Shown piece after piece: positions 10,446-20,527 of a stretch of 64,000 nt of DNA. The position numbers were made by a program, and so were the translations under genes. This stretch comes from Sceloporus undulatus. Lineage: Eukaryota > Chordata > Lepidosauria > Squamata > Phrynosomatidae. Each line of letters starts with the position of its first letter. Positions within the stretch are counted from its first letter, which is position 1. The stretch is taken from positions 118,052,016 through 118,116,015 of the forward strand of contig NC_056527.1 of the NCBI RefSeq assembly GCF_019175285.1, given 5' to 3'. A model generated the notes under the pieces. That model saw only the letters and a list, made by a program, of their open reading frames with translations, searched no databases and was not told the DNA's origin.

Positions 10446-11150
10446 TCGGACTAAAATCCAAAGTCAGTTAGCTCTGCCTTTCCCATGAGAGCCACAAAAC
10501 CACTACTCTTAGGTAAAATTGACTGCTTGGATTGGGGCCTTCCATTGTTAGGGCATAGCTTTTGGCAGGGCAGGGGGCAAGAAATAGGAACAGCATCCCC
10601 TTGCCTCCACAGTCATTTTGCCTGGGGACAGGGTGACAGCATAATAAAATTAATAATAATAATAATAATAACAATAATAGGCAGTTCCCCCATTGGCTAG
10701 TAGCTGGTGTAATGGTGTCCAATAGAATAATTTTTGCTGCAGCAAATTTGCCTTCAACTGTTCTGCCCTTCAGAGGAGTTAGGCCAACTTAGATGCCAAC
10801 GCAGAATGGGCAACTTTGTTGGGGGGCAGCTTTGCACACACCCCAGAATTTGCCATTCTCCATTCAAGCCCATGCATGAACACATACACATACAAACACA
10901 CCAGCACTGCCCCAGGATCAGACCCCAGTGCCAAACTGGGTGCCACTGGGAAACCCATCCAGAGGCAGCCTTTTTCCATGCTTCCAACCAAGTCTTTCTC
11001 TGCTCTACTGAAATGTCTTGTTCAGCACTGGAGAGATAAATAAACTTTAAAATCAAACCATATACAAAAACCCTTTTGACTCTGCTACAAAGTGCATCCT
11101 CACCTCCGGGACCAACTTTACCATTTCATTAATCCGTTTTCCAAAACTGC
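10446..11150. other. Intron 1 sequence, nothing recognised
   Basis: Contains a short AAT tract near 10645-10678 and a CACATACA-rich patch near 10880. No exon-like structure seen. Confidence 0.4.
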
Positions 11151-11700
11151 AATGTCTCTCATAGAGGCATATACTCCTTTTTTCTTTTAGAAATACCACA
11201 CTCTACCAGTTTCTTCCATACATCTTCAAAGTCATTACTTTTCAAGAATCCTTTTTTAAAAAGAAACTTTAACTTCTCTACATCCCCACAAATACCCCTA
11301 CTATTTTTTTTAATTAGCATTATTTTGGGGCAGTTTTTGCCCCCAAACTTAGGGAAAACCCTGAAATGTGCGGAACACAAAAATATCCCCATGCCGGCCA
11401 CACAAACACCCCCAACGTTTTTAAAAAGATCATCATTTAGGGGTAATTTTTGTCCCTAAATTTATACATTATTAAAAAAAAGAATAGCATAGGATTCACC
11501 CCCAAACTCACAGAAAACCCCTTAATTGTGAAAATACAAAAATATCCCCATGTCATCCCCATAAACGCCCCCAATATTTTTAAAGCATCATTTTGGGACA
11601 GGTTTTGCCTCCAAACTCACATTAAAAAAACCCTCAAAGATGTGAAAACACAATTAAAAATATCCCCATGCCATCCCCACAAATAGCCCAGAGCTGCATA
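11150..11700. repeat. Diverged tandem repeat, ~120-160 bp units
   Basis: The phrase ATATCCCCATGCC (or GTC) recurs near 11384, 11542 and 11660, each preceded by CAAACTCACAGAAAACCC-like sequence and followed by CCCCCAATATTTTT-like sequence. Three diverged units of a minisatellite in SPEM1 intron 1. Confidence 0.65.
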
Positions 11701-12038
11701 CTACTCCCCTATCCCTGTTTTCCTTTGCAGCTCATCTCAAAATGGCGACAGGATGTGACATGACATTGCTTCTTGCTACCATTTTGAGAGGGACTGCAAA
11801 AGAAAACAGGAGCATTTGCACTTGGTTTTGGTGGTAGGGGGTTTGCATCCACGAAAGGGGGTTTGGGAGAGAAAAATTGCCCCTGCCCCCCAACGCTGGG
11901 CTATACCACAAGGACCCAGATGTCCAGAGAGTGGCTCCTGACCCATGGGACCTCCTTATGGTGTGGTCAGTAGGTCATTGCACACTGGCCCCAGTCTTAT
12001 ATATGACCCTCTGTGCCATTCTCTCTTTCTCCATCCAG

Positions 12039-12096
12039 GTCTGCCAGTCCCTCTGCTGCCTCCTTCAGCGTTTCTATGGAGTAGCCTTTGTGAATG
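12039..12096 (+). CDS. SPEM1: SPEM1 coding exon 2
   Basis: A 58-bp exon between a pyrimidine-rich acceptor (TTTCTCCATCCAG) and a consensus donor GTGAGT. Entered in phase 0 it reads VCQSLCCLLQRFYGVAFVN plus one base, so the following exon is joined in phase 1. It finishes the membrane segment begun in exon 1; human SPEM1 has VTLLWRRLRGFLHQVF over the same join. Too short for an ORF search; found from the splice sites and the frame of exon 3. Confidence 0.75.
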
Positions 12097-12164
12097 GTGA
12101 GTTGAGGGCAAGGTGGGTCTGGGCTCAAGTGCAAAACCTCCCATGTTCCCAATTAATCCCATTT

Positions 12165-12310
12165 TTCCAGCTGCTTTTAAAAGGTCCTGCTTCCCACTTT
12201 TGCATTCAGCTTTCTTCAAGCGCTGCAAATTGAGAGCAAAGTTTGGAAGGAGTTGACCTAAATTAACTCAATGATGCAGAGCGGAAATGAGAGAAGAGGA
12301 GAAGGGCAGC
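12165..12310 (+). repeat. Unclassified interspersed repeat (family R)
   Basis: TTTTTCCAGCTGCTTTTAAA, GCTGCAAATTGAG, and GAGAGAAGAGGAGAAGGGCAG match 39580-39740 and 32170-32420, and the inverted copies at 13226-13640 and 51930-52070. Confidence 0.55.
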
Positions 12311-12419
12311 CCTTTATTTATTTATGTCATCAAAAAATGTTTTTATTTTTATATTTTATTAGAGTGAGTGTATACTTGCATTACAATTCTTATATGCTTA
12401 TTCAGCTGTCCTTCCCTAT

Positions 12420-12760
12420 TCACTAGGGTTAGGGGCATAAGACCCTTGTGAATATGGAAAAACCGCAAATAACAAAAACACCATGTTTTTACCAGAAAGG
12501 ACACCTCTCTAGGAATCTCTAGGTCCTCCAGGGCAACTCTGTGGTCAATGTCTGACAGACGCTGACCATCGAACTGCGCTGGAGGAGCTACAAAGGCCTA
12601 ATAGAGTCTTCTCTCTAGGAATAATCTCTAGGTCTTTCAGTGCAACTTTTAGTTAAAGTTGACCATAGAGTTGCACTGAAGGACCTAGGTATTCCTAGAG
12701 GGAACATATTAATCAAATCCATGAATAATCAAAGCTGCAAATATGGAGGAATGAGTGTAT
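12420..12760. mobile_element. MITE with palindromic internal unit
   Basis: Carries AGGTCCTCCAGGGCAACTCT and CTGACCATCGAACTGCGCTGG, i.e. the same palindromic subunit as the arrays at 17870-18620 and 57355-57810, here in about two copies, and ends AATATGGAGGAATGAGTGTAT-like. Confidence 0.6.
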
Positions 12761-12764
12761 ATCT

Positions 12765-13225
12765 ATTTGTCATCCAGCTTTAGATAAAAAGCATTAAAGG
12801 AAAACATTTAAATAAATGTTGTATTTTTTAACCATGACTATTGTCTTCTTCATTGTTTTAAAAAAGTCCTTACTCCTTATACTTCCATTGATCACATTTG
12901 CGTTGTGTGATTGTTTCTTGAAAGTTAAATTCCACTTCCTCTTAAAGTTACCATCACAGTTGACTTCAGTATTTCTATTGCTCCCTTCAAATCTCCAGAC
13001 CTATTATCCTTATTGTAACAACTATCCTTTGATTCTGTTTCCACCTGTTTTTGCAGTGTTTAAATCACTGCGCCCCAGTCTTTCTCAATCTATCCTTCCA
13101 AATTTTTCATGTCTCAGATTGGTCAACTGATCCATTCCCATCATATCCTGCAGTTTTAATAACCATTCGTCTCTAGTAGGTAGAGTGCATGCTTTCCAAT
13201 CATAAATAAACTTATAAATTAATTA
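12765..13225. other. AT-rich intronic DNA
   Basis: T-rich, with one long open frame of low-complexity hydrophobic composition. No family recognised; possibly an old retroelement 3' region. Confidence 0.35.
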
Positions 13226-13640
13226 ATTTTGCAGAAAAGGACAAAATTCTGCCTTTCCTCTCCTCTTCCCTCCTCTTCTGAGTTAATTGGATGCAAACTC
13301 CTTTTACCTTTTGGACTCAGTTTGCAGCAATGGAAGGAATCTGAGGACAAAGGAGGAAATGGAGAGCAGCCGGGACATTTTAAATGCAGCTGAAAAAGTA
13401 GGACGGCGGAGGACTAATCGGGACAAATGGAGAGTGTGGTTTCTGCATTAAATAATTTATTTGAGCAATATTCATGCACCACTTTTTGGAAGAGGAGGGT
13501 AATGCTTTGAGGACATCTTTTGCACTTTGCATAGTTTGCAGCAATGGAAGGAAGATGAGGACAAAATGAGAGGAGAATAGAGAAACCAGGACAATTTAAA
13601 AGCAGCTAAAAAGTGGGGGAGAAGAGAAGAATTGTCGCTG
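13226..13640 (-). repeat. Interspersed repeat family R, two units
   Basis: TTTGCAGCAATGGAAGGAA occurs at about 13321 and again, nearly identical, at about 13538, each followed by GAGGACAAA and GCAGCTGAAAAAGT-like sequence. A direct duplication of the repeat or two insertions. Confidence 0.55.
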
Positions 13641-13769
13641 CTTTTGGGGTGTGTGTGTGTGTGTGTGTTTTAGGTTTTCTGTATTATTACTTGTTGCTTG
13701 TAATAAACTGCCTTGAGAATAAGATGCCAGAGAGACACAGCGTCATCCTTCAAAATAAAATACGTCTAT

Positions 13770-14225
13770 AACAAATGCTATGACACTCCATACTCTAAAC
13801 ATTAGCATTTATTTGTGTTGCATAATGAGTATTATATAATTTCTATCTGTTGTTTTTTAATCGGCTCTTTTAAACGACGGCTTAAATTGTTGTCTGTTGC
13901 CATTTGCTGTTTTATCAGTGGATTTCTTTTATGTCTCCGGAAGAATTATATAACAGCCTCCAAATAGAAATGTTCAGAGTTAACAGCGTACGATAATTGC
14001 AATTGCCGTACTGGCAGAAATTCCCAAGGGTCACAGATTCCGGAGCGCCTTCTTTCTCTTTCCATCTGGTCCTTCGCTTCTCTTCCTCCACTCCAGTTCT
14101 TTTCTCTCTCACTGATCTTTCTTTCCCTCCATCTGGGACTTATTCAGCCCTGTCTTCATCTGCCCCTTTACAAAGCAGAAATACTTTCCTTTTCCCTCTC
14201 TGTATATCTTGCAAATAACTGAAGT
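13770..14225. other. Candidate conserved noncoding block in SPEM1 intron 2
   Basis: Non-repetitive DNA of balanced composition with many AT-rich transcription-factor-like words (TAATGAG, TTTTTAATCGG, GATAATTGCAATTG). Conservation is inferred from texture only. Confidence 0.35.
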
Positions 14226-14439
14226 TTGGAGGGTCCTGTTGAAAAAGGAGCATTGGAACTGACCAAAGGCCCCTAGGAAGAATGAATGGCTTTGCTTTGC
14301 TTTCAGCTTCATTTCTAGGAACGGTTAGGGAAGACTGCCACCTAGTGACCAAAGATGTTGGTGCAGATTGTGGACTGAGTCTACATTTGTGGCTTTGACT
14401 TTTATGGATTTGATTATTTGTGGATTTGACTAATCTCAT

Positions 14440-15290
14440 CAAATCATAGAATCATAGACTAGGAAGAGACCGCAAGGGCCATCTAGTCCAACCCCATTCT
14501 GCCATGCAGGAACTCTCAATCAAAGCATCCCCAACAGATAACAAAACAAAAAGTACATTTCTATACCACTTATCAGTGCACTGAAGCACTCCCTAAGCGG
14601 TTTACTAAGTGTAACCTAATTGCCCCCAACAACCTAAGATACTCATTTTAGCGACCTTTGAAGGATGCAAGCCTGAGTCGAGCTTGAGCCCCTGGGCTGG
14701 TGTTGAACTCACAACCTTGTGGTTTTGAGTGAGTGGCTCCAGCCTCTGTTTAAAAGCCTCCAAAGAAGGAGACTCCACTACTTTCTGAGGAACTGTGTTC
14801 CACTGTCAAACAGCCCTTACTCTCAGCAAGTTCCTCCTGATGTTGAGCTGGAATCTCTTTTCCTGGAGCTTGCATCCTTTGCTCCAGGTCCAGTTCTCTG
14901 GATTAGCAGAAAACAAGCTTGCTCCATCCTCAACATGACACCCTTTCAAATATTTAAATATGGCCATCATGTCACCCCTTAACCGTCTCTTCTCCAGACT
15001 AAACACCCCCAATTCCCTAGGTCTCTCCTCATTAGTGCTTTATGGTTTCTAGACCTTCCACCATTTTGGTTCCTCTCCTTTGGACACATGGCTCCAGTTT
15101 CTCAACATCCTTTTTGAATTGTTTTGCCCAGAACATGGATACAGGATTATTCCAGGTGAGGCCTGACCAAAGCAGAATAGGGTGGCACTGTTACTTCCCT
15201 TGGTCTTGATTCCAGACACTATACTTCTGTTGATGCAGCCTAGAATCGCATTGGCCTTTTTATCGAATGTTGAAGTCCCATTGTTTTTGC
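14440..15290 (-). mobile_element. CR1 LINE 3' fragment, interrupted
   Basis: Starts with the CR1 terminal CATAGAATCATAG-type motif, passes through the 3' region and the [19 protein letters not shown] frame to [18 protein letters not shown]. Split by an inserted SINE at about 14528-14733. Confidence 0.85.
14528..14733 (-). mobile_element. tRNA-derived SINE (second family) inserted in CR1
   Basis: On the minus strand a tRNA-like head with B box GGTTGTGAGTTCAACACC, followed by TTGGGGGCAATTAG and a short retroelement tail. A fuller copy is at 41852-42088. The CR1 sequence resumes at AGCCTCTGTTTAAA. Confidence 0.7.
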
Positions 15291-15314
15291 ATAAAGTGAA
15301 TATAATCACAGATG

Positions 15315-15505
15315 GTGCATCTACGCTGCAGAATTAATGCAGATTGACACTGCCTTAACTGCTTTGGTTCAATGGTATGGAATTCTGGGATCTGTAGTCT
15401 TGTGAGATTTTCTGGTGCCACCACAAATCCCAGGATACCATAAGATGGAGCCATGACAGTTAACGCGGTGTCAAACTGTATTCATTCTGTAGTGTGGCAG
15501 CAGCC
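15315..15505. mobile_element. Palindromic MITE (ggctgcatcc family)
   Basis: GGTGCATCTACGCTGCAGAA at the left, TCATTCTGTAGTGTGGCAGC at the right, with GGGATCTGTAGTC and ACAAATCCCAGGAT in the core. Confidence 0.75.
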
Positions 15506-15514
15506 TGACTTCTT

Positions 15515-15745
15515 CTGTTGTTGCTGTTGTGGGCCTTCAAATCTTTTCTGGCGACCCTAAAGCCAGTGTTTTTTTGCCAAGTTTCTTCAGAGGGCTAGAG
15601 GAGGTTTGTCATTGCCATCCACTGAGGGTGAGAGAGTGTGACCTGCCTAAGGTCACCCAATGGGTTTACATGGTGGTGCCAGGATTCGAAACCTGGTCTC
15701 CGGAGTCATGGAACAACGCTCAAGCCACTACGCTACGCTGGCTCC
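15515..15745 (-). mobile_element. Sauria SINE, near full length
   Basis: Minus strand: head AGCGTAGCGTAGTGGCTTGA, B box GGTTTCGAATCC, body GGGTGACCTTAGGCAGGTCA and BovB-like tail to an AACAACAGC end. Confidence 0.9.
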
Positions 15746-15842
15746 ATGCTCATCTCTAGGGTCTCCTAAATACCTGCACAAAATTTCAGGTGTTTCAAGC
15801 TGGGGCAAAGACAGATACACATATACACACACACAATATTAT

Positions 15843-16083
15843 TACTGTTTCATATGTGGCTGCATCCGCACTACAGGAATAATCCAGATTGGCACTGCTT
15901 TAAGTGCCATGGTTCAATGACTATGGAATCCTGGGAACTGTAGTTCAGTAGGCGTCAAAGCTATCTGACAGAGAAGGCTCAATATCTCTACAAAGCCACA
16001 GTTCTCAGAATTCCATAGCACTGAGCCATTCAGCAGTTAAAGTGTTGGCAAACTGGATTATTTCTGCAGTGTGGATGCAGCCA
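15843..16083. mobile_element. Palindromic MITE (ggctgcatcc family), full length
   Basis: GGCTGCATCCGCACTACAGG to GCAGTGTGGATGCAGCC with internal inverted halves. Flanks CATATGT and CATGTGT may be a diverged 7-8 bp target-site duplication. Confidence 0.8.
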
Positions 16084-16097
16084 TGTGTTTGAATACA

Positions 16098-16539
16098 ATG
16101 AGTCCTTGGTATCCGGTGGTAGCCCTGTGGATACCAAAATCCACATATGCTCAAGTCTCATTAAATACAATGGCATATGTAGTGGTTTGGTCATTGGTCT
16201 ATGACTCTGGAGACCAGGGTTCGAATCCCAGCTCAACTATGAAAACCCATTGGGTGACATTGGGCAAGTCACACTCTCTCAGCCTCAGAGGATGGCAATG
16301 GCAAACCCTTCTGAAAAAACTTGCCAAAAAAACCCAATGACAGGTTCACTTTAGGGTTGCCCTAAGTTGGGAGCCATTTGAAGGGGCACAACAACAACAA
16401 CAACAGTCAAATGTGTCCCTTATTTAAATCACAAAACCAGGGTTTGTTTTTAGGACTTTATAATTCTTTAAAAAGATTTTAAAACTGTGGATGCCTGAAT
16501 CTGTGGATAAAAAAATGCATGGATTTGGAGGGCTGACTG
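16098..16539. mobile_element. Tigger-like MITE split by a SINE
   Basis: AGTCCTTGGTATCCGGTGG to GGATTTGGAGGGCTGACTG followed by TA; internal ATTAAATACAATGGCATAT then SINE, then AAATGTGTCCCTTATT. Same family as 42108-42337. Confidence 0.7.
16165..16410 (+). mobile_element. Sauria SINE inserted in the MITE
   Basis: GTAGTGGTTTGGTCATTGG (A box), GGTTCGAATCCC (B box), GGGCAAGTCACACTCTCTCA body, BovB-like tail and (AAC)n end. Confidence 0.9.
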
Positions 16540-16670
16540 TAGCTCTTTTAGCATGATACTCAAAAGTCATCAAGGTAAGTGGATGGAGCGGTCAGAGTTG
16601 GATGCCGTCCTTCAGTGCAGCCGTGGATGATGGGCTCTGAAATTATTATTTTTTATTTCCTCTTTCCTAG

Positions 16671-17620
16671 AATTCGAAAAGCCAACGGCTGCTCCCACCC
16701 CCATGAAGAAGACCCATATGCGAAGGCCCTGTGCCCAGTGGTCAGAGTCAGACGTCCCTCGCCGGAGGCGCTGGGAAAGCAGTCCTCCGCAGCCCCGCTG
16801 CGTCCACTGCACCCTCGAGCCGGTCAAGCTCACCATGAATGTCCAGAACGACCATTTGCCATATAAAGAAAACCAGCGGGTCGGGCGGAGGCCGCAGCCT
16901 GACTACCCGACGTACCACCTGCCACACCACCCGCCACACTGTGATAACTGTGGATGCGAAACCCGGTACCGTCCCCGAACCGCCTCTGCCCCTGCGGCCT
17001 ACATCACCCGATACCGGGATGTGGCTTGCGGCTCTTCAGAGCCCATGTTGTTCTTAAGCAGCAATGAACGGCGAAACACCCTTGGGGTGGTGAACGAGAT
17101 CTATCCGCGGACACAGGAGATCTATCCGCGGACACAGGAGATCTATCCACGGACACAGGAGATCTATCCGCGGACACAGGAGATCTATCCGCGGACACAG
17201 GACATTTATCCGCGAACGCAGGTCGGAGAGACGCAATACCACACAATGGGGACCTCTCCGGACGCCGAATATCCAGGGACCAATCTCACACGTTCCCGTC
17301 GGCCGACCAAAGTTTACATCTACCCAGTGCACCCACAAACCCCGCCAGGAAGCCGGGGAGCCAGCCCCGATAGACTCCACCGGCGCCGTGCGACGCTAGG
17401 TCCGGAGGAGATGCAGGAATACAATCCCCGAGAGCGACGTAAATCCCGGGAAGTTGATCGGCAAAGCGGAGGGGTGCCGGGACTGTCCCGGTTCCACAAC
17501 TTGGTGTCCGAAATGACCACAGGGATGGCAGTGCAGACGGAGCCCCCCAACACGAAGCAGCAGCAAACGTGGCCGGAACAGATGCCCACCTCCGACTGGG
17601 TGTACCAGCCGTTGAAGTAG
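16671..17620 (+). CDS. SPEM1: SPEM1 coding exon 3 (C-terminal domain)
   Basis: Begins after TTTCCTCTTTCCTAG and, joined in phase 1 to exon 2, runs EFEKPTAAPTPMKKTHMRRP to a TAG at 17618. It supplies residues 64-379 of a 379-residue protein (human about 309). Landmarks shared with mammalian SPEM1: CVHCTLEPVKLTM (human LRCTMDPVKMTV), the basic His-rich tract after it, KVYIYPVHPQTPPG (human RAYVYPVNPPPPSP), and the closing SDWVYQPLK (human KNWVYRSLTGR). Between residues 206 and 247 lies a six-fold heptapeptide repeat that I do not know from mammals and that accounts for much of the extra length. Low-complexity and probably disordered, cytosolic. SPEM2/SPEM3 are paralogues; the C-terminal motif favours SPEM1. 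Confidence 0.88.
17096..17221 (+). repeat. In-frame 21-bp tandem repeat in SPEM1
   Basis: Six head-to-tail units of GAGATCTATCCGCGGACACAG-like sequence encode E-I-Y-P-R-T-Q; units 1, 2, 4 and 5 are identical, unit 3 differs at one silent base, unit 6 (DIYPRTQ) is the most diverged. Pattern suggests recent slippage or unequal crossing-over. Confidence 0.98.
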
Positions 17621-17865
17621 TAGAAACAACGGGAAAAGATGGGGGAGAAGAAGGAAGAAGAAGAAGAGGGGGAGGAGGAATGAGAAAGAGGAAGAAGAGC
17701 CCTTTGCTACCCCACCTTGACTCATCTTTGGGCTGGGAGAGAATTAAGGAAAAAGAAAAACAGTTCCATGCATTACAGAACCAGTGCCACAAAGGAGCCT
17801 TCGCTTGCTTTTCTTGGTTCGTGTTTGCACCCGAGCCGCCAGCCTGGTGTCCCTCCAATGTTTTT
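17621..17865 (+). other. SPEM1: SPEM1 3' untranslated region
   Basis: Purine-rich (GAAGAAGAAGAG, GAGGAGGAATGAG) then mixed sequence up to the next repeat. I see no canonical AATAAA or ATTAAA before 17940. Confidence 0.5.
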
Positions 17866-17869
17866 GGCT

Positions 17870-18620
17870 ATGGTCAGCCCTCCACATTTGCGGCATTGAC
17901 TTTTGCAGATTTGATTATTACATTAATATGTCCGCTCTAGGAATCTCTAGGTCCTTCGGTGCGACTTTGCTAGAATTTGACCATAGAGTCACACTGGAGG
18001 ATCTAGAGGTTGCTAGAGAAAATGGCTTTTTAAAAAGACATTCGTCGGTCTTTCAGTGCATTGCTACGGTCAACTTCTGGCAGATGTTGGCCACAGAGTT
18101 GCACTGGAGGACCTAGAGATTCATAAAGAAAACATATTAATCTATTCTGTGAAAACACTGTTTTAGACATTTGTAACTTCTCCAGTGCAGTTCTATGGTC
18201 AGCTCTGAAAGATGTTAGCCAAAGAGTTGCATTGGAGGACCTAGACTTTCCTGGAGAAAACCCTTTTTTTAGCCATTTCTAGGTCCTCCGGCGCATTTTT
18301 TTCGGTCACCTTCTTCCAAGTGTTGGCCAAAGAGAGGCACTGGAGGACCTAGAGATACCTAGAGAAAACATATTAATCTAATCTGCAAAAACACTTCTTT
18401 AGACATTTGTAGGCCCTTCTGTGCATTTCCACAGTCAACTTCTTTCAGATGTTGGCCATAGAGTTGCACTGGAGGACCTAGGGATTCCTAGAGAAAAGAT
18501 ATTATAGTACTCTCTGATCAGCAAAAACACTTTTTTAGACATTTGTAGGTTTTCCAATGCAATTCTATGGTCAACTTCTGCCAGATGTTGGCCATAGAGT
18601 TAGACTGGAGGACCAGAGGT
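17870..18620. repeat. Tandem array of palindromic units, MITE-derived
   Basis: Starts with GGTCAGCCCTCCACATTTG, a mariner-like terminus, then five or more ~105-138 bp units near 18039, 18167, 18272, 18401 and 18539. Each contains CCAGTGCAATTCTATGGTCAAC-like sequence followed by its inverse GTTGGCCATAGAGTTGCACTGG, so every unit can fold back. Confidence 0.75.
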
Positions 18621-18780
18621 TGCATCCAAACTAGAGGGAAAAAACTGTTTTGGCACCGTTTTAACTCTTTCTGGCTTAAGGCTATGGAATTCTGGGAGTT
18701 GGAGTTTGTTGTGGACCCAGAACGGAGCAGTGAAAGCTGTGCCAAACTGGGTTATGTTTCCAGTGTGGATGCAGCCTCAC
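18620..18780. mobile_element. Palindromic MITE
   Basis: GGTTGCATCCAAACTAGAGG, GGAATTCTGGGAGTTGGAG and CCAGTGTGGATGCAGCC mark a member of the ggctgcatcc family, shortened on the right arm. Confidence 0.7.
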
Positions 18781-18984
18781 TTTCAGAGCTTGGAAAGGTT
18801 ACCTTTGGGACTACATCTCCCAGAATCCTCCTGTGTGGCCCTGGATGGTGATGGTCTGGAATCTCTAGTGCAAAATGTAAACTTTTCTGAGCTCTGCTTT
18901 ATTTCTGTTGCCTTTACAAAACATGAAAGATCCTTTCATTTTTCATGAACTAGGAAGACAAAACCTTCACATAAACTAGAACGG

Positions 18985-19150
18985 ACTCAGTGGCTGCATC
19001 CGCACTGCAGCTTGACACCACTTTAACTGCCATGGCTCAGTGCTATGGAATCCTGGGATGTGTAGTTTGTTATGGCACTAGAGCTCTCTGTTGGAAGGCT
19101 ATATATCTCACAATGTATACTGGTATTCCACAGCATTGAGTCCTGGCAGT
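18985..19150. mobile_element. Palindromic MITE, right arm lost
   Basis: AGTGGCTGCATCCGCACTGC through GGGATGTGTAGTTTG and CCACAGCATTGAGTCCTGGC, then broken off at a CR1-tail remnant. Confidence 0.7.
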
Positions 19151-19175
19151 CTCTTCCAATTCTAGGACTGTATGG

Positions 19176-19490
19176 AGTTTATCACACTGGGGCTGATGTT
19201 GGCATTAAAGACAGATTAAAGTGCATTTAAAGCATCCCGCAAACGAAGCGGAAATGGCGAGTAATTGCACAAATGATTATCACACGCATTGCACAAAGAA
19301 AGTGATATCGGAAATGCATTGTCGCTGAAATCCCGAAAGTAAAAAAGATGCACGTTAATGCTTCTTTGTGACCACTTTAATGGCCAGTTTTAGTGTGACG
19401 TCGGGTGAAATCGATATGCGTAATTATGCAGTTTTTCCAGGATATTCACGGGATGAACTCCCGCTTTCCTTCATGTGATAAACTCCTATG
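19176..19490. mobile_element. TIR element (GGAGTTTATCACAC termini)
   Basis: Begins GGAGTTTATCACACTGGGG and ends CTTCATGTGATAAACTCC, an inverted pair; flanks read TAT on both sides. A second copy lies at 46983-47275. Non-coding, superfamily unknown (a 3-bp site would suit Harbinger). Confidence 0.75.
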
Positions 19491-19504
19491 ATTTCCTATG
19501 AGAA

Positions 19505-19690
19505 CAAGGACTGAAGGTCATCCATAGAAGCCCATTAGGTGACTTTGGGCAATAAGTCACACTTTCTCAGCCTCAGAGGAAGGCAAAGGCAAAGCTCCTC
19601 TGAACAAATCCAGCTGAGAAAACCCCAAGATAGGATCCCTTTAGGGTCACCGTAAGTTAGAAATAACTCGAAGGCAGACAACGACTTAAC
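19505..19690 (+). mobile_element. Sauria SINE lacking its head
   Basis: GCCCATTAGGTGACTTTGGG, CACTTTCTCAGCCTCAGAGG, then CACCGTAAGTTAGAAATAAC tail. Confidence 0.85.
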
Positions 19691-19694
19691 AGTA

Positions 19695-20060
19695 ATTATC
19701 CCAATCCATCATTTTGTCAGAGTCTGTCTTTTGATCTCAGAATTTACCTTTTAAATCATCTGCCTATTTAGATCTCTCTGTCTGCTTAAGAGAACGCTTC
19801 CTGCCTCCGATTTCCCATTGACAGCCGGCACAATGCAAATGCGTTGCTTGTTATAGTGTCACAAATGAAATTCATTCCTTTTTCTTTTTTTCCTCCTGAA
19901 TGGAGAGATTTGATTCCTGCGAGGAAAAAAGGTGTTTTTAAGTTGTCACTCGTGAGAGTTTAATGCCGGCACAATAATTATACAGGGCCGGCCGAGCAAA
20001 AGATGCGTCGTAAACCTCACGACAGCACAAGGGCGAGAATTACAAAGACCTCCAGGGGTT
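19695..20060. other. Candidate conserved noncoding block between SPEM1 and TMEM102
   Basis: Non-repetitive, contains an octamer ATGCAAAT at 19833-19840, CCCATTGACAGCC, TTATAGTGTCACAAATG and a GC-rich end. The texture is that of an enhancer; conservation not tested. Confidence 0.4.
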
Positions 20061-20189
20061 TTGGGACCATATATCCCATCGTTCCTCACTATGGAGCTAT
20101 GCTGGTTAAGGCAATGCTAGGACATACAGTCCAACCATAATTTGCACCCAGTTTAAATTAGGTGGGAATTCTCAGGCTTGCATTGCAAC

Positions 20190-20450
20190 TCCCAGGGTGC
20201 ATCCACACTGGAGTGATAACCTGGTTTGGCACTGCTTTAACTGGCTTTGCTCAAGGCTATGGAATTCTGGGAGTTGAGTTTATTGTGCCCCAGAGCAGAG
20301 CAAAGCTCCAGGTTATCTCTCCGGTGTGGATACAGCCAGAAAAAGCTACAGGCCTTGTGAAACTACAAATCCCAAGATTCCACAGGATGGAGCTACAGCA
20401 CTTAAAAGTGGTGTCAAACTGCATTATTCTTGCAGCCCAGACCCAGCCTT
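20190..20450. mobile_element. Two partial palindromic MITEs
   Basis: GGTGCATCCACACTGGAGTG to CCGGTGTGGATACAGCC (about 20193-20340), then AACTACAAATCCCAAGATTC to ATTATTCTTGCAGCCCAGA (to about 20450). Confidence 0.7.
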
Positions 20451-20527
20451 ATAAAGGGTTGCAAGGTCTTCTTTCTTGGCTGCTGGTGAATCACCCAAAG
20501 TGCATTTGGGGTGAAGCTGCTGCAAAG

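Noticed and set aside
16165-16300. tRNA-like A and B boxes
   Set aside because: Followed by the SINE body and BovB-like tail; these heads recur many times and are not functional tRNA genes.
17096-17221. CRISPR-like or satellite array
   Set aside because: Units are contiguous without spacers and stay in the SPEM1 reading frame.
17286-17858. 190-codon antisense frame opposite SPEM1 exon 3
   Set aside because: Shadow of a GC-rich sense exon and its purine-rich 3' region; no start context or family.
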